From positions 1 through 5,274 of the forward strand of contig CAZJUC010000225.1 of NCBI GenBank assembly GCA_964549065.1: a stretch of DNA of 5,274 bases. Reading direction: 5' to 3'. The notes under the pieces are model-generated. The model saw only the letters and a program-made list of their open reading frames with translations. It had not been told where the DNA came from and did no database searches. The position numbers were made by a program, and so were the translations under genes. Shown one piece after another: positions 1-5,274 of this stretch. Positions within the stretch are counted from its first letter, which is position 1; each line of letters starts with the position of its first letter. This stretch comes from Sva-07 sp964549065 (GTDB taxonomy: Bacteria; Actinomycetota; Acidimicrobiia; Acidimicrobiales; Ilumatobacteraceae).

Positions 1-280
1 GGTCGATGACGAACTCGGCGATCGCCGGGTCACGCACGAACGCCTGGGCGATGTTCACACCGAACGGCCTGTCGGTGAGGTCTCGCATCTTGCGGATCTC
101 GTCCTTCACGGCGTCGAGTTCGCCTGACGACGTCTCGATGATCCCGCAGGCTCCCGCTCGCGACACTGCGGACGCCAACTGCGAACGGGCGATCCACCCC
201 ATCGGCGCCTGCACGATCGGGATGTCGACCCCGAGGTCGCGGCTCACACGGTTGTCGAAGGCGGACGGCAGCGAAGGCAT
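1..280 (-). CDS. Nitronate monooxygenase / NAD(P)H-dependent flavin oxidoreductase family protein, N-terminal part (runs off the left end)
   Basis: Only the first 93 codons are inside the window; the gene continues past base 1. The translation has the N-terminal signature of the nitronate monooxygenase (2-nitropropane dioxygenase-like) FMN TIM-barrel family: first strand with PIVQAPM at residues 21-27, then a glycine-containing second strand ending in GIIETSSGE (46-54), then RPFGVNI (71-77). In this family the first of these segments helps bind FMN. Members oxidise nitronates such as propionate 3-nitronate using FMN and O2; related proteins include FabK-type enoyl reductases, so the substrate is not fixed by this fragment. 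The ATG at 280 is chosen because no in-frame ATG or GTG occurs in the gap upstream, although the ribosome binding site is weak. It lies 67 bases after the PhyH-family stop on the same strand, so co-transcription is possible but less certain than for the genes upstream. The catalytic histidine region is outside the window. Confidence 0.88.
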   Translation of the reverse strand, partial: MPSLPSAFDNRVSRDLGVDIPIVQAPMGWIARSQLASAVSRAGACGIIETSSGELDAVKDEIRKMRDLTDRPFGVNIAQAFVRDPAIAEFVID

Positions 281-304
281 GTCGCCATCTTGACGATCGG
301 CGGA

Positions 305-323
305 CCACGAGCAGGAATCGTGG
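305..323 (-). other. Small inverted repeat in the gap between the PhyH-family gene and the nitronate monooxygenase gene
   Basis: Read on the minus strand this is CCACGA, a 7-base loop, then TCGTGG: a perfect 6-bp stem. It lies between the dioxygenase stop codon (348-350) and the next start codon (280). No run of T follows, so it does not look like a strong intrinsic terminator. It could be a weak processing or attenuation hairpin, or chance in GC-rich DNA. Confidence 0.25.
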
Positions 324-347
324 GAGTCGCAGGGCGGGCCGTGTCCG

Positions 348-1160
348 TCAGTCGACGACGAGCGGGAACCTGGGGTCGTCGTCGAGGGCGTCTCCTTCGG
401 CGAGCCCGTTCGGCTCGTACGGGGGAGAGGTGGTCCAGGGCCGAACCCCGAAACGTGCGTCGTCACCGAGCCACCGCAAGCTCACCGCCCGACGTCGTGT
501 CGCCGACGAGTTGCCGGGGGCTCCGTGCAGTGTGCGGTAGTGGAACGCCAGTACGTCGCCGGGCTCGACGTCCCAGCTGAGCACCGTCTGACCAGCGACG
601 AGCTCGTCGCCCGGCGGGAGGAGCTCGAAGCGGTCGTCGGCGACGCCGTACGGGGTCTGATCGATGAACCTGCGTGGCACGAACCGGCGACCCCACCGAT
701 GCGATCCGGCGACGAAGTGCAGCCCCGACGCTGCCGGCACCGGGTCGAGGGCGATCCACATGCTGACGTTGTGCATCCCGTCGATTCCGTAGTACGGGTC
801 GTCGTGGTGCCAGGGGGTGGGCTCGGTCGCCCCCGGCTCCTTCACCAGTACGTGTTCGTGGAAGAACCGCACCGTGGGTGACTGCATCAGTTCGCCGGCC
901 ATGTGCGCCAGGTCGCTGTCGAACACGACGCGGCGGTACGGCTCGACGTCGGGCCACGTCACGTAGTCGGTCCAGAATCCGACGGCCTCGTTCGGGTCGG
1001 TGTACCAGTGCGACCAGTCGCTCGGGTGCGTGCGGTTGTACTCGACGCCGTCGGCCAGCAGATCGAGCCACGCCGCCCCGACCGCGCCGGGGAGCAGGAC
1101 CGCACCGTCGTGTTCGAAACGCTCGACGGTCGTGGGGTCGACGTGACGCACTGATGCCAT
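348..1160 (-). CDS. Phytanoyl-CoA dioxygenase (PhyH) family Fe(II)/2-oxoglutarate-dependent oxygenase
   Basis: This 270-residue protein is complete and of normal length for bacterial PhyH-family enzymes, which couple decarboxylation of 2-oxoglutarate with O2 to hydroxylation of a small organic substrate in the cytoplasm. The N-terminus (residues 12-30) has the usual FEHDGAVLLPG opening. The iron-binding facial triad is visible: PWHHDDPYY gives His118 and Asp120, and FHYRTLHGAPGN gives the distal His212. The following RRRAVSLRW (222-230) supplies the arginine, probably Arg224, that normally holds the 2-oxoglutarate carboxylate. The segment at 131-154 (NVSMWIALDP, then SGLHFVAGSH) is the typical core strand of the jelly-roll fold. 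The ATG at 1160 is only 4 bases after the GH65 stop, with an AGGTGGA motif upstream, so translational coupling to that gene is likely. The family covers very diverse substrates (acyl-CoA, ectoine, halogenation targets and others), and nothing here identifies this one. It needs O2, unlike the glycyl radical enzyme upstream in the same gene run. Confidence 0.93.
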   Translation of the reverse strand: MASVRHVDPTTVERFEHDGAVLLPGAVGAAWLDLLADGVEYNRTHPSDWSHWYTDPNEAVGFWTDYVTWPDVEPYRRVVFDSDLAHMAGELMQSPTVRFFHEHVLVKEPGATEPTPWHHDDPYYGIDGMHNVSMWIALDPVPAASGLHFVAGSHRWGRRFVPRRFIDQTPYGVADDRFELLPPGDELVAGQTVLSWDVEPGDVLAFHYRTLHGAPGNSSATRRRAVSLRWLGDDARFGVRPWTTSPPYEPNGLAEGDALDDDPRFPLVVD

Positions 1161-1164
1161 CCGC

Positions 1165-3546
1165 TCAGCCGTCCACCTGGTCCCCAGGGGCGACGAGCCG
1201 CTCGTCGCGTTCGTCTCCGAGGCGGACCGGAACCGTGTCGGTGTTGTCGGTGTCGGCGCGCACGGTGACCGCCGTCGAGGTTGCTCTGACGTCGAGGCGC
1301 TGGCCGTGCACGATCACCGTGTACTCGATCGAGTTCCAGTGCGTGGGCAGCGCCGGAGCGATCTGCACGGTCCCATCGGCGATCGAGAATCCGCCGAAAC
1401 CGAACACTGCGGTCTGGTAGGCGCCCGCGTTCGCTGCGGTGTGCATCCCGCCGATGAACGTGCCGCCGACGACGGAGTGCGCCGTGGTCCGAAGATCGAG
1501 CGCCGCGGTGTCCATGAAGTACTCGTAGGCCTGATCCAGGTAGCGCGGGTCGAATCGGCTCAACCGGGTGGCGACGGTGGCATGGACCGAATGGCTCAGC
1601 GACGAACCGTGCGAACAGCGGGGTTCGAAGTAGTCGTAGTTGGCTCGTTGCACATCGAGGCCGAACGTCGGGTCGACAGCGAACATCTGGACCACGTCGG
1701 GTTGTTTCGACACCTGTGTGTGCACCGCCACCCCGTTCGGCCAACCCCAGTATTCGCCGGGGTCGAGCAGGCGGGCGCGCAGGTCGTCGGGGCGGCAGTC
1801 CTCGAGCCCGAAGAATCCGTCGAACGGTTCGATGAGAAGGGACTCAGGGTCGGGTGTCGGTTCGTGCAGCAGCGACTCGATCCGTGCCCACGCGTCGATC
1901 TCGTCGGCGCCCACACCGATGTCTGCGCGCAGCCGAGCCAGTTCGTCGGGACGGTGCTCGGCGAGCAGCTCGTCGACCGCAGTCGCATGGCGCAGCGCGA
2001 GGCGGGCGAGGCGGGCGGTGTAGGCGTTGTTGTCGACGTTCTCGTGCCACTCGTCGGGGCCGAGCAGGCGGATCATCTCGTAGCGTCCGCGCACTTCGTC
2101 CCAGCGTGCCCGGGAGCGCAGGAATCGGGCGACCTCGAACATGATCTCGGCGCCGTGGTCGGCGAGGAAGTCGATGTCGCCGGTGGCCTCCCAGTAGCTC
2201 CACACGGCGTGGGCGACGTCGGGGCTGATGTGGATCTGCCACACGTTGAAGTGGTTGCGGATCGGCCGACCGGTGAGCACATCGACGAAGAAGAAGTCGG
2301 GGCACAGTTCGTCGCCGGAGTCGCCGCTGATCCACGCGTAGAACGCGCCCTGGTAGCCGAGGCGCTGCGCCTTGCGGCGGGCGCCGTCGAGGGTCCGCCA
2401 CCGGTAGACGAGCAGCCGGCGGGCGATGTCGGGCGCGGTGTGGAGCACGGCCGGGAGGTTGAACATCTCCTGGTCCCAGAACGCCGCGCCCTGATACGCC
2501 TGGCACGACAGACCGCGAGCGCCGACGGGCAACCGGTCGCTGTGGGCGGGCAGCGCGATGCGGTTGTGGTAGATCGAGAACCGCAGCGCAGCCTGGGCGG
2601 CCGGGTCGCCGTCGATGCGCACGTCGGCGGTCGACCAGAACGACGCCCATCGAGCGGCAGAGTCGGCGAGCGCCGCCCGGTACCCGCCACCGCTCGTGCT
2701 GCGACCGGCCTCGACGGCGACGACGAGTGGATCTCCGTCCACATCGTCATCGTTCGTGCTCGCCACGGTCATCGTCGACGAGACGACCACGGTCGCGCCC
2801 GGCTCGACTCTCCCCGACCAACGTCGCGCAGTGATGCCGCGTTCGCCGGTTGGCGGCATCACGGGGTCGGGTGTCGGCGGGAGACCGTCGACGGCGGCGA
2901 TCGAGGCGACCGCGATCTCGATGCCTCGTTCGCCGGTCACGCACCGACTGGCGAGCACATCACCGTCGATTGCAGTGGACACCGACGCGAAGTGGTTGCC
3001 GTTCAAGCTCCAGACGGCGTCGTCGATGCCGGCGCTGACCGCGACATCGCACGCCCGGTCGGGGATCACGGTGACCTGCTGCGAGAGCGCGTGGAGTTCG
3101 GCCAGGCTGGCGAACCGTCGCATCGAGACGAGCGCTGTCGAGCCAGAGGCGGTCCGGCCGAACCAGGCGTGGGTGACCTCACCGGTCTCGAGGGTCAACT
3201 CGATGTGGGCATCGCGGTCGGCTGCGAACTCCAGCGATTCGCCGTCGAGCGCGATCCCCACGTAGAGCGCGTTCGGCACCGTGCACAGCTCGCGCCACAC
3301 GCCGTCGGCCATGTCGTAGGTGTCGGACACCGTGCACCCGACGCGCGCGTCGGCGCGCTGATCGGGGCGGGTGCCTCGGTAGCCGAGATATCCGTTGCCG
3401 GCGAGGAAGCACGAACCGACGCTCGTGTCACGTTCGGGCGTCGGAGCGGTGTCGACGACATCCCAGCCCGTGGTGGTCTGCACGTGATCGCCGAGCGGCG
3501 CTGTCTGCGAGGTCACCGCAGCAGTGTCGCGCACCGGTACGTGCAA
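1165..3546 (-). CDS. Glycoside hydrolase family 65 protein, probable inverting alpha-glucoside (disaccharide) phosphorylase
   Basis: From the chosen start the protein has 793 residues, typical for GH65 maltose, trehalose, kojibiose and related phosphorylases. These split an alpha-glucosidic bond with inorganic phosphate to give beta-glucose 1-phosphate and a free acceptor. The N-terminal beta-sandwich domain starts near Trp28 and carries GNGYLGYRGT (50-59). The (alpha/alpha)6 barrel carries FWDQEMF (356-362), GPDEWHENVDNNAYT (about 496-510), KQPDV (614-618) and HGSSLS (646-651). The catalytic general acid should be in the GPDEWHE motif, most likely Glu499, and the HGSSLS loop matches the phosphate-binding segment. 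The better-known phosphorylases have Tyr where this protein has Trp500. The acceptor cannot be read from sequence: maltose, kojibiose, nigerose, glucosyl-glycerol and glucosyl-rhamnose enzymes all share this fold. Start choice: TTG at 3546 has GGTGGAG 8 bases upstream; GTG at 3570, 3534, 3516 or 3483 are alternatives. It follows the activase gene by about 50 bases and ends 4 bases before the dioxygenase. No signal peptide is visible, so it is probably cytoplasmic. Confidence 0.92.
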   Translation of the reverse strand: MHVPVRDTAAVTSQTAPLGDHVQTTTGWDVVDTAPTPERDTSVGSCFLAGNGYLGYRGTRPDQRADARVGCTVSDTYDMADGVWRELCTVPNALYVGIALDGESLEFAADRDAHIELTLETGEVTHAWFGRTASGSTALVSMRRFASLAELHALSQQVTVIPDRACDVAVSAGIDDAVWSLNGNHFASVSTAIDGDVLASRCVTGERGIEIAVASIAAVDGLPPTPDPVMPPTGERGITARRWSGRVEPGATVVVSSTMTVASTNDDDVDGDPLVVAVEAGRSTSGGGYRAALADSAARWASFWSTADVRIDGDPAAQAALRFSIYHNRIALPAHSDRLPVGARGLSCQAYQGAAFWDQEMFNLPAVLHTAPDIARRLLVYRWRTLDGARRKAQRLGYQGAFYAWISGDSGDELCPDFFFVDVLTGRPIRNHFNVWQIHISPDVAHAVWSYWEATGDIDFLADHGAEIMFEVARFLRSRARWDEVRGRYEMIRLLGPDEWHENVDNNAYTARLARLALRHATAVDELLAEHRPDELARLRADIGVGADEIDAWARIESLLHEPTPDPESLLIEPFDGFFGLEDCRPDDLRARLLDPGEYWGWPNGVAVHTQVSKQPDVVQMFAVDPTFGLDVQRANYDYFEPRCSHGSSLSHSVHATVATRLSRFDPRYLDQAYEYFMDTAALDLRTTAHSVVGGTFIGGMHTAANAGAYQTAVFGFGGFSIADGTVQIAPALPTHWNSIEYTVIVHGQRLDVRATSTAVTVRADTDNTDTVPVRLGDERDERLVAPGDQVDG
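1172..1178 (-). promoter_or_regulatory. Probable ribosome binding site of the PhyH-family gene
   Basis: Read on the minus strand the bases are AGGTGGA, 11 bases before the ATG at 1160. The site lies inside the last codons of the GH65 gene, so ribosomes finishing that gene would pass over it. This supports coupled translation of the two genes. The spacing is slightly long. Confidence 0.4.
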
Positions 3547-3554
3547 GGTCCCAG

Positions 3555-3561
3555 CTCCACC
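3555..3561 (-). promoter_or_regulatory. Probable ribosome binding site that selects the TTG start of the GH65 gene
   Basis: Read on the minus strand the bases are GGTGGAG, with 8 bases between it and the TTG at 3546. None of the nearby in-frame GTG codons (3570, 3534, 3516, 3483) has a comparable purine-rich motif at the right distance. This is the reason for preferring a rare TTG start; the call is tentative. Confidence 0.45.
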
Positions 3562-3596
3562 GGAAATCACCGTGACCCGTTGCGGGACGTGGCCTG

Positions 3597-4385
3597 TCAG
3601 ACCGTGCAGATCTCGAACGGGGCGACGCTCCGCAGGACGTCGGCGGCGTGCACGAGTGCCTCGTGGGTCGGCTCGACGAGCGGCGGGGTCTGCGGGCGCG
3701 CCCCGTGGCTGCGGAACCGGATCAGCTTGATCCGCATCTCGGGGTCGACCGCGGCCAGCCACTCGGCGGTGCGCAGCAGCAGTTCGTCGTCGTCGTTGAC
3801 GCCTGCCAACAGCAACAGCCTGGTCTCGTGCAGCAGGCCGAGTCCGGCGAGGTGTTCGATGCTGGCCAACACCAGATCGTTCGGCTGGCCGGTCATCTCG
3901 CGATGGATGTCTCCGTCGAAACACTTCAGGTCGATCATCGCTCCGTCGGTCACCGGTGCGAGCCGGTCCCACACCGACCGCGCCGTCGCGCCGTTCGAGT
4001 CGACGAAGCAGGTCAGACGAGCAAGATCAGGGTCGTTCTTGATCGCGGTGAACAATGCCCGCAGGAACTCCGACTGCTGCGTGGCCTCACCACCCGACGC
4101 CGTGACTCCGCGGATGAACGGTGCGGCCCGGCGAATGTCGTCGAGGAGTTGGTCGACGAGCAGGTGCTGCGGGTGGTAGCCCTCCAGTGGTTCGTGGCCC
4201 GGGATCGTCTGCGGGTTGTGGCACGCTACGCAGTCGAAGTTGCAGCCCTGCATGAACACCACGAACCGGTTGCCGGGGCCGTCGACGTTGCTGAAGCTGA
4301 TCGTGTCGGCGACATAGCCCGTCACCGCTCGCGGAGCGCCGCGGTCCGCGACGTCCTGGTCGATGTCAGCGGGGGTCGCGCTCAT
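3597..4385 (-). CDS. yjjW: YjjW-type glycyl radical enzyme activase (radical SAM protein)
   Basis: This 262-residue radical SAM enzyme should cleave S-adenosylmethionine reductively and abstract a hydrogen from the radical glycine of its partner enzyme. The CNFDCVAC motif gives the CxxxCxxC ligands Cys48, Cys52 and Cys55 for the [4Fe-4S] cluster. It is preceded by FSNVDGPG (31-38), the usual opening of pyruvate formate-lyase-type activases. The SAM-binding segment is SGGEAT (97-102), with Ala after GGE instead of the commoner Pro. The region LFTAIKNDPDLARLTCFVDSNG (111-132) and DGAMIDLK (147-154) closely match E. coli YjjW as I remember it. E. coli YjjW (about 287 residues) has a ferredoxin-like cysteine-rich insert after the radical SAM cysteines; here residues 56-97 contain no cysteine, so that insert is missing. 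The start is the ATG at 4385, which overlaps the enzyme gene by 20 bases and has no clear ribosome binding site, so translation is probably coupled. A GTG at 4325 is a less likely alternative start. Confidence 0.93.
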   Translation of the reverse strand: MSATPADIDQDVADRGAPRAVTGYVADTISFSNVDGPGNRFVVFMQGCNFDCVACHNPQTIPGHEPLEGYHPQHLLVDQLLDDIRRAAPFIRGVTASGGEATQQSEFLRALFTAIKNDPDLARLTCFVDSNGATARSVWDRLAPVTDGAMIDLKCFDGDIHREMTGQPNDLVLASIEHLAGLGLLHETRLLLLAGVNDDDELLLRTAEWLAAVDPEMRIKLIRFRSHGARPQTPPLVEPTHEALVHAADVLRSVAPFEICTV

Positions 4386-5274
4386 GGCAGCCGACGCGCT
4401 TCACGGCACGTTGCGTGAGGTGGAAGGCGTTCTCGCTCCCGGCGGCGAGGTGGTCGCTGGCATGTCGCACCGCACCGTCGGCGGCAATCGCTTCGAGGTC
4501 ACTCTTGCGGACGAGGTAGCCCGTGATGCGGACGAACTCGTTGTCGTCGAGGTTGAACGTGAAGTCGCGCATGCCGCTGGCGAAGGCGCCGCGGACGATG
4601 TCGACGAGCGCCTCGGGGTTGCGGGTGGCGGTCTCGTCGACGTGGAAGATGTCGCTGACACCCGATGCGAACAGATGATGATGGGGTGCGCAGGCGGCGA
4701 TGTGGTCGAGCAGCGGCGGTTCGTCGCCGACCGGGATGCGGGTGCCGGCGGTGACCGCAGCATCGAGGTCGATGCCGCTCTGGCTGTGCAGGTAGCTGCG
4801 CCCACCACCACCCTCGCAGTAGGGCATCGGCCGATCGGCGACGAGTTCGGCCACCCGCTCGACGATGCGCACCGCTAGTGCGTTGGCGTCGGCATCGTGA
4901 CCGTACCGGGCTTCACCGTCGCGGTCGAGCTCGTCGTAGGCCATCAGGAGGTTGGTGCATTCGGCGAGCCCGAAGATCCCGAACATGGCCGAGAACCTGT
5001 CGAGGTCGATCAGGCCCTCGGCTGCCAACCAGTGCGTCTCGAAGAACCGCTGCTGCTCGACGAGCGAGCGCACACGCGCCTCGGCGAGCTCGGCGGTCAG
5101 TTCGACGTAGTGGGGGAGGACGTCGGCCAGGAACTCGTCGGCCGTGCCTGCGTGGAGGAGTGCAACCTCCTTCAGGTTCAGACGCACCAGCGTGTGGGCG
5201 CCGCCGCCGATCTTCAGCGAGTTGTAGCAGCTGACGGCGGCGTAGCGTTCGCCATGGTCGCCGACCATCATCGG
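4366..5274 (-). CDS. yjjI: YjjI-family glycyl radical enzyme, C-terminal part (runs off the right end)
   Basis: An open frame enters from beyond base 5274 and ends at TGA 4366-4368, giving about 302 residues. E. coli YjjI has about 516, so roughly the first 200 residues are probably missing. The ATG codons at 5271 and 5268 are internal, not starts. Numbering from the Met at 5271, the glycyl radical motif is FVRITGYLVRK with the radical-bearing Gly251 (codon 4519-4521). SCYNSL with Cys15 (codon 5227-5229) is the probable catalytic thiyl cysteine, followed by IGGGAHTLVRLNL. MFGIFGLAEC (96-105), GGGGRSYLHSQSG (154-166) and GTRIPVGDEP (176-185) fit YjjI (DUF3029) rather than pyruvate formate-lyase or glycerol dehydratase. 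Such enzymes carry an O2-sensitive glycyl radical that makes a transient thiyl radical to attack the substrate. I know of no settled substrate for YjjI. About 50 residues follow the radical glycine. The activase gene starts within the last codons, which supports an enzyme/activase pair. Assignment to the glycyl radical superfamily is very secure; the subfamily is likely. Confidence 0.9.
   Translation of the reverse strand, partial: PMMVGDHGERYAAVSCYNSLKIGGGAHTLVRLNLKEVALLHAGTADEFLADVLPHYVELTAELAEARVRSLVEQQRFFETHWLAAEGLIDLDRFSAMFGIFGLAECTNLLMAYDELDRDGEARYGHDADANALAVRIVERVAELVADRPMPYCEGGGGRSYLHSQSGIDLDAAVTAGTRIPVGDEPPLLDHIAACAPHHHLFASGVSDIFHVDETATRNPEALVDIVRGAFASGMRDFTFNLDDNEFVRITGYLVRKSDLEAIAADGAVRHASDHLAAGSENAFHLTQRAVKRVGCHERDPR

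Noticed and set aside
30..308. Minus-strand frame overlapping the nitronate monooxygenase fragment
   Set aside because: Frame-shifted shadow. The frame starting at 280 shows the PIVQAPM and RPFGVNI motifs, this one does not.
463..1071. Overlapping minus-strand frame of about 200 codons inside the PhyH-family gene
   Set aside because: Arginine-rich shadow of the dioxygenase frame, which carries the iron triad; no independent motif or ribosome binding site.
3547..3972. Upstream extension of the GH65 frame into the activase gene
   Set aside because: The extra residues are Arg/Pro-rich with no similarity to any GH65 N-terminus, and they lie in another frame of a well-supported activase gene. 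GH65 homology begins only near the Trp about 28 residues after the TTG at 3546.
1306..4179. A very long open frame (over 950 codons) on the plus strand, opposite the GH65 and activase genes
   Set aside because: Its translation has no recognisable motif and is rich in Arg, Val, Gly and Asp, as expected from the antisense of GC-rich codons. The minus-strand genes beneath it have complete catalytic motifs. Long antisense frames are common at this GC content.
3597..4385. Reading the activase as an ordinary pyruvate formate-lyase activase (PflA)
   Set aside because: Its lack of the ferredoxin insert is PflA-like, but SGGEAT instead of SGGEP, the LFTAIKNDP and VDSNG segments, and a YjjI-type partner overlapping it all favour YjjW.
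4363..4878. Plus-strand open frame opposite the glycyl radical enzyme gene
   Set aside because: Antisense of the conserved glycyl radical region. It has no recognisable domain.

Overview
The window is high-GC DNA with a strong preference for G or C at third codon positions. Five protein genes all lie on the minus strand, so transcription runs from the right end (5274) to the left end (1). The base composition, the codon use and the actinobacterial flavour of the nitronate monooxygenase N-terminus suggest an actinobacterium, possibly of the Acidimicrobiia/Ilumatobacter kind. That placement is an inference; no rRNA or other phylogenetic marker is present.

In order of transcription: (1) 5274-4366, the C-terminal part of a YjjI-family glycyl radical enzyme (its N-terminus lies outside the window). 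(2) 4385-3597, its YjjW-type radical SAM activase, overlapping the enzyme gene by 20 bases. (3) About 3546-1165, a complete glycoside hydrolase family 65 (GH65) protein of the inverting disaccharide phosphorylase type. (4) 1160-348, a complete phytanoyl-CoA dioxygenase (PhyH)-family Fe(II)/2-oxoglutarate oxygenase, 4 bases after the phosphorylase stop. (5) 280-1, the N-terminal 93 codons of a nitronate monooxygenase-like flavoprotein, after a 67-base gap holding a small inverted repeat.

The tight packing of the first four genes (20-base overlap, about 50-base gap, 4-base gap) suggests one operon. Its core is a glycyl radical enzyme plus activase joined to a phosphorolytic sugar enzyme. The YjjI/YjjW pair is best known from E. 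coli, where it lies beside the deo nucleoside-phosphorylase genes, and I know of no firmly established substrate for it. Here the same pair sits beside a different phosphorolytic enzyme, which hints at anaerobic sugar or polyol catabolism. The downstream dioxygenase and the nitronate monooxygenase-like protein belong to O2-using families, whereas a glycyl radical enzyme is destroyed by O2, so the cluster mixes two oxygen regimes. There are no RNA genes, mobile elements, CRISPR arrays or gene-free stretches above 300 bases. The operon promoter is presumably beyond the right end.
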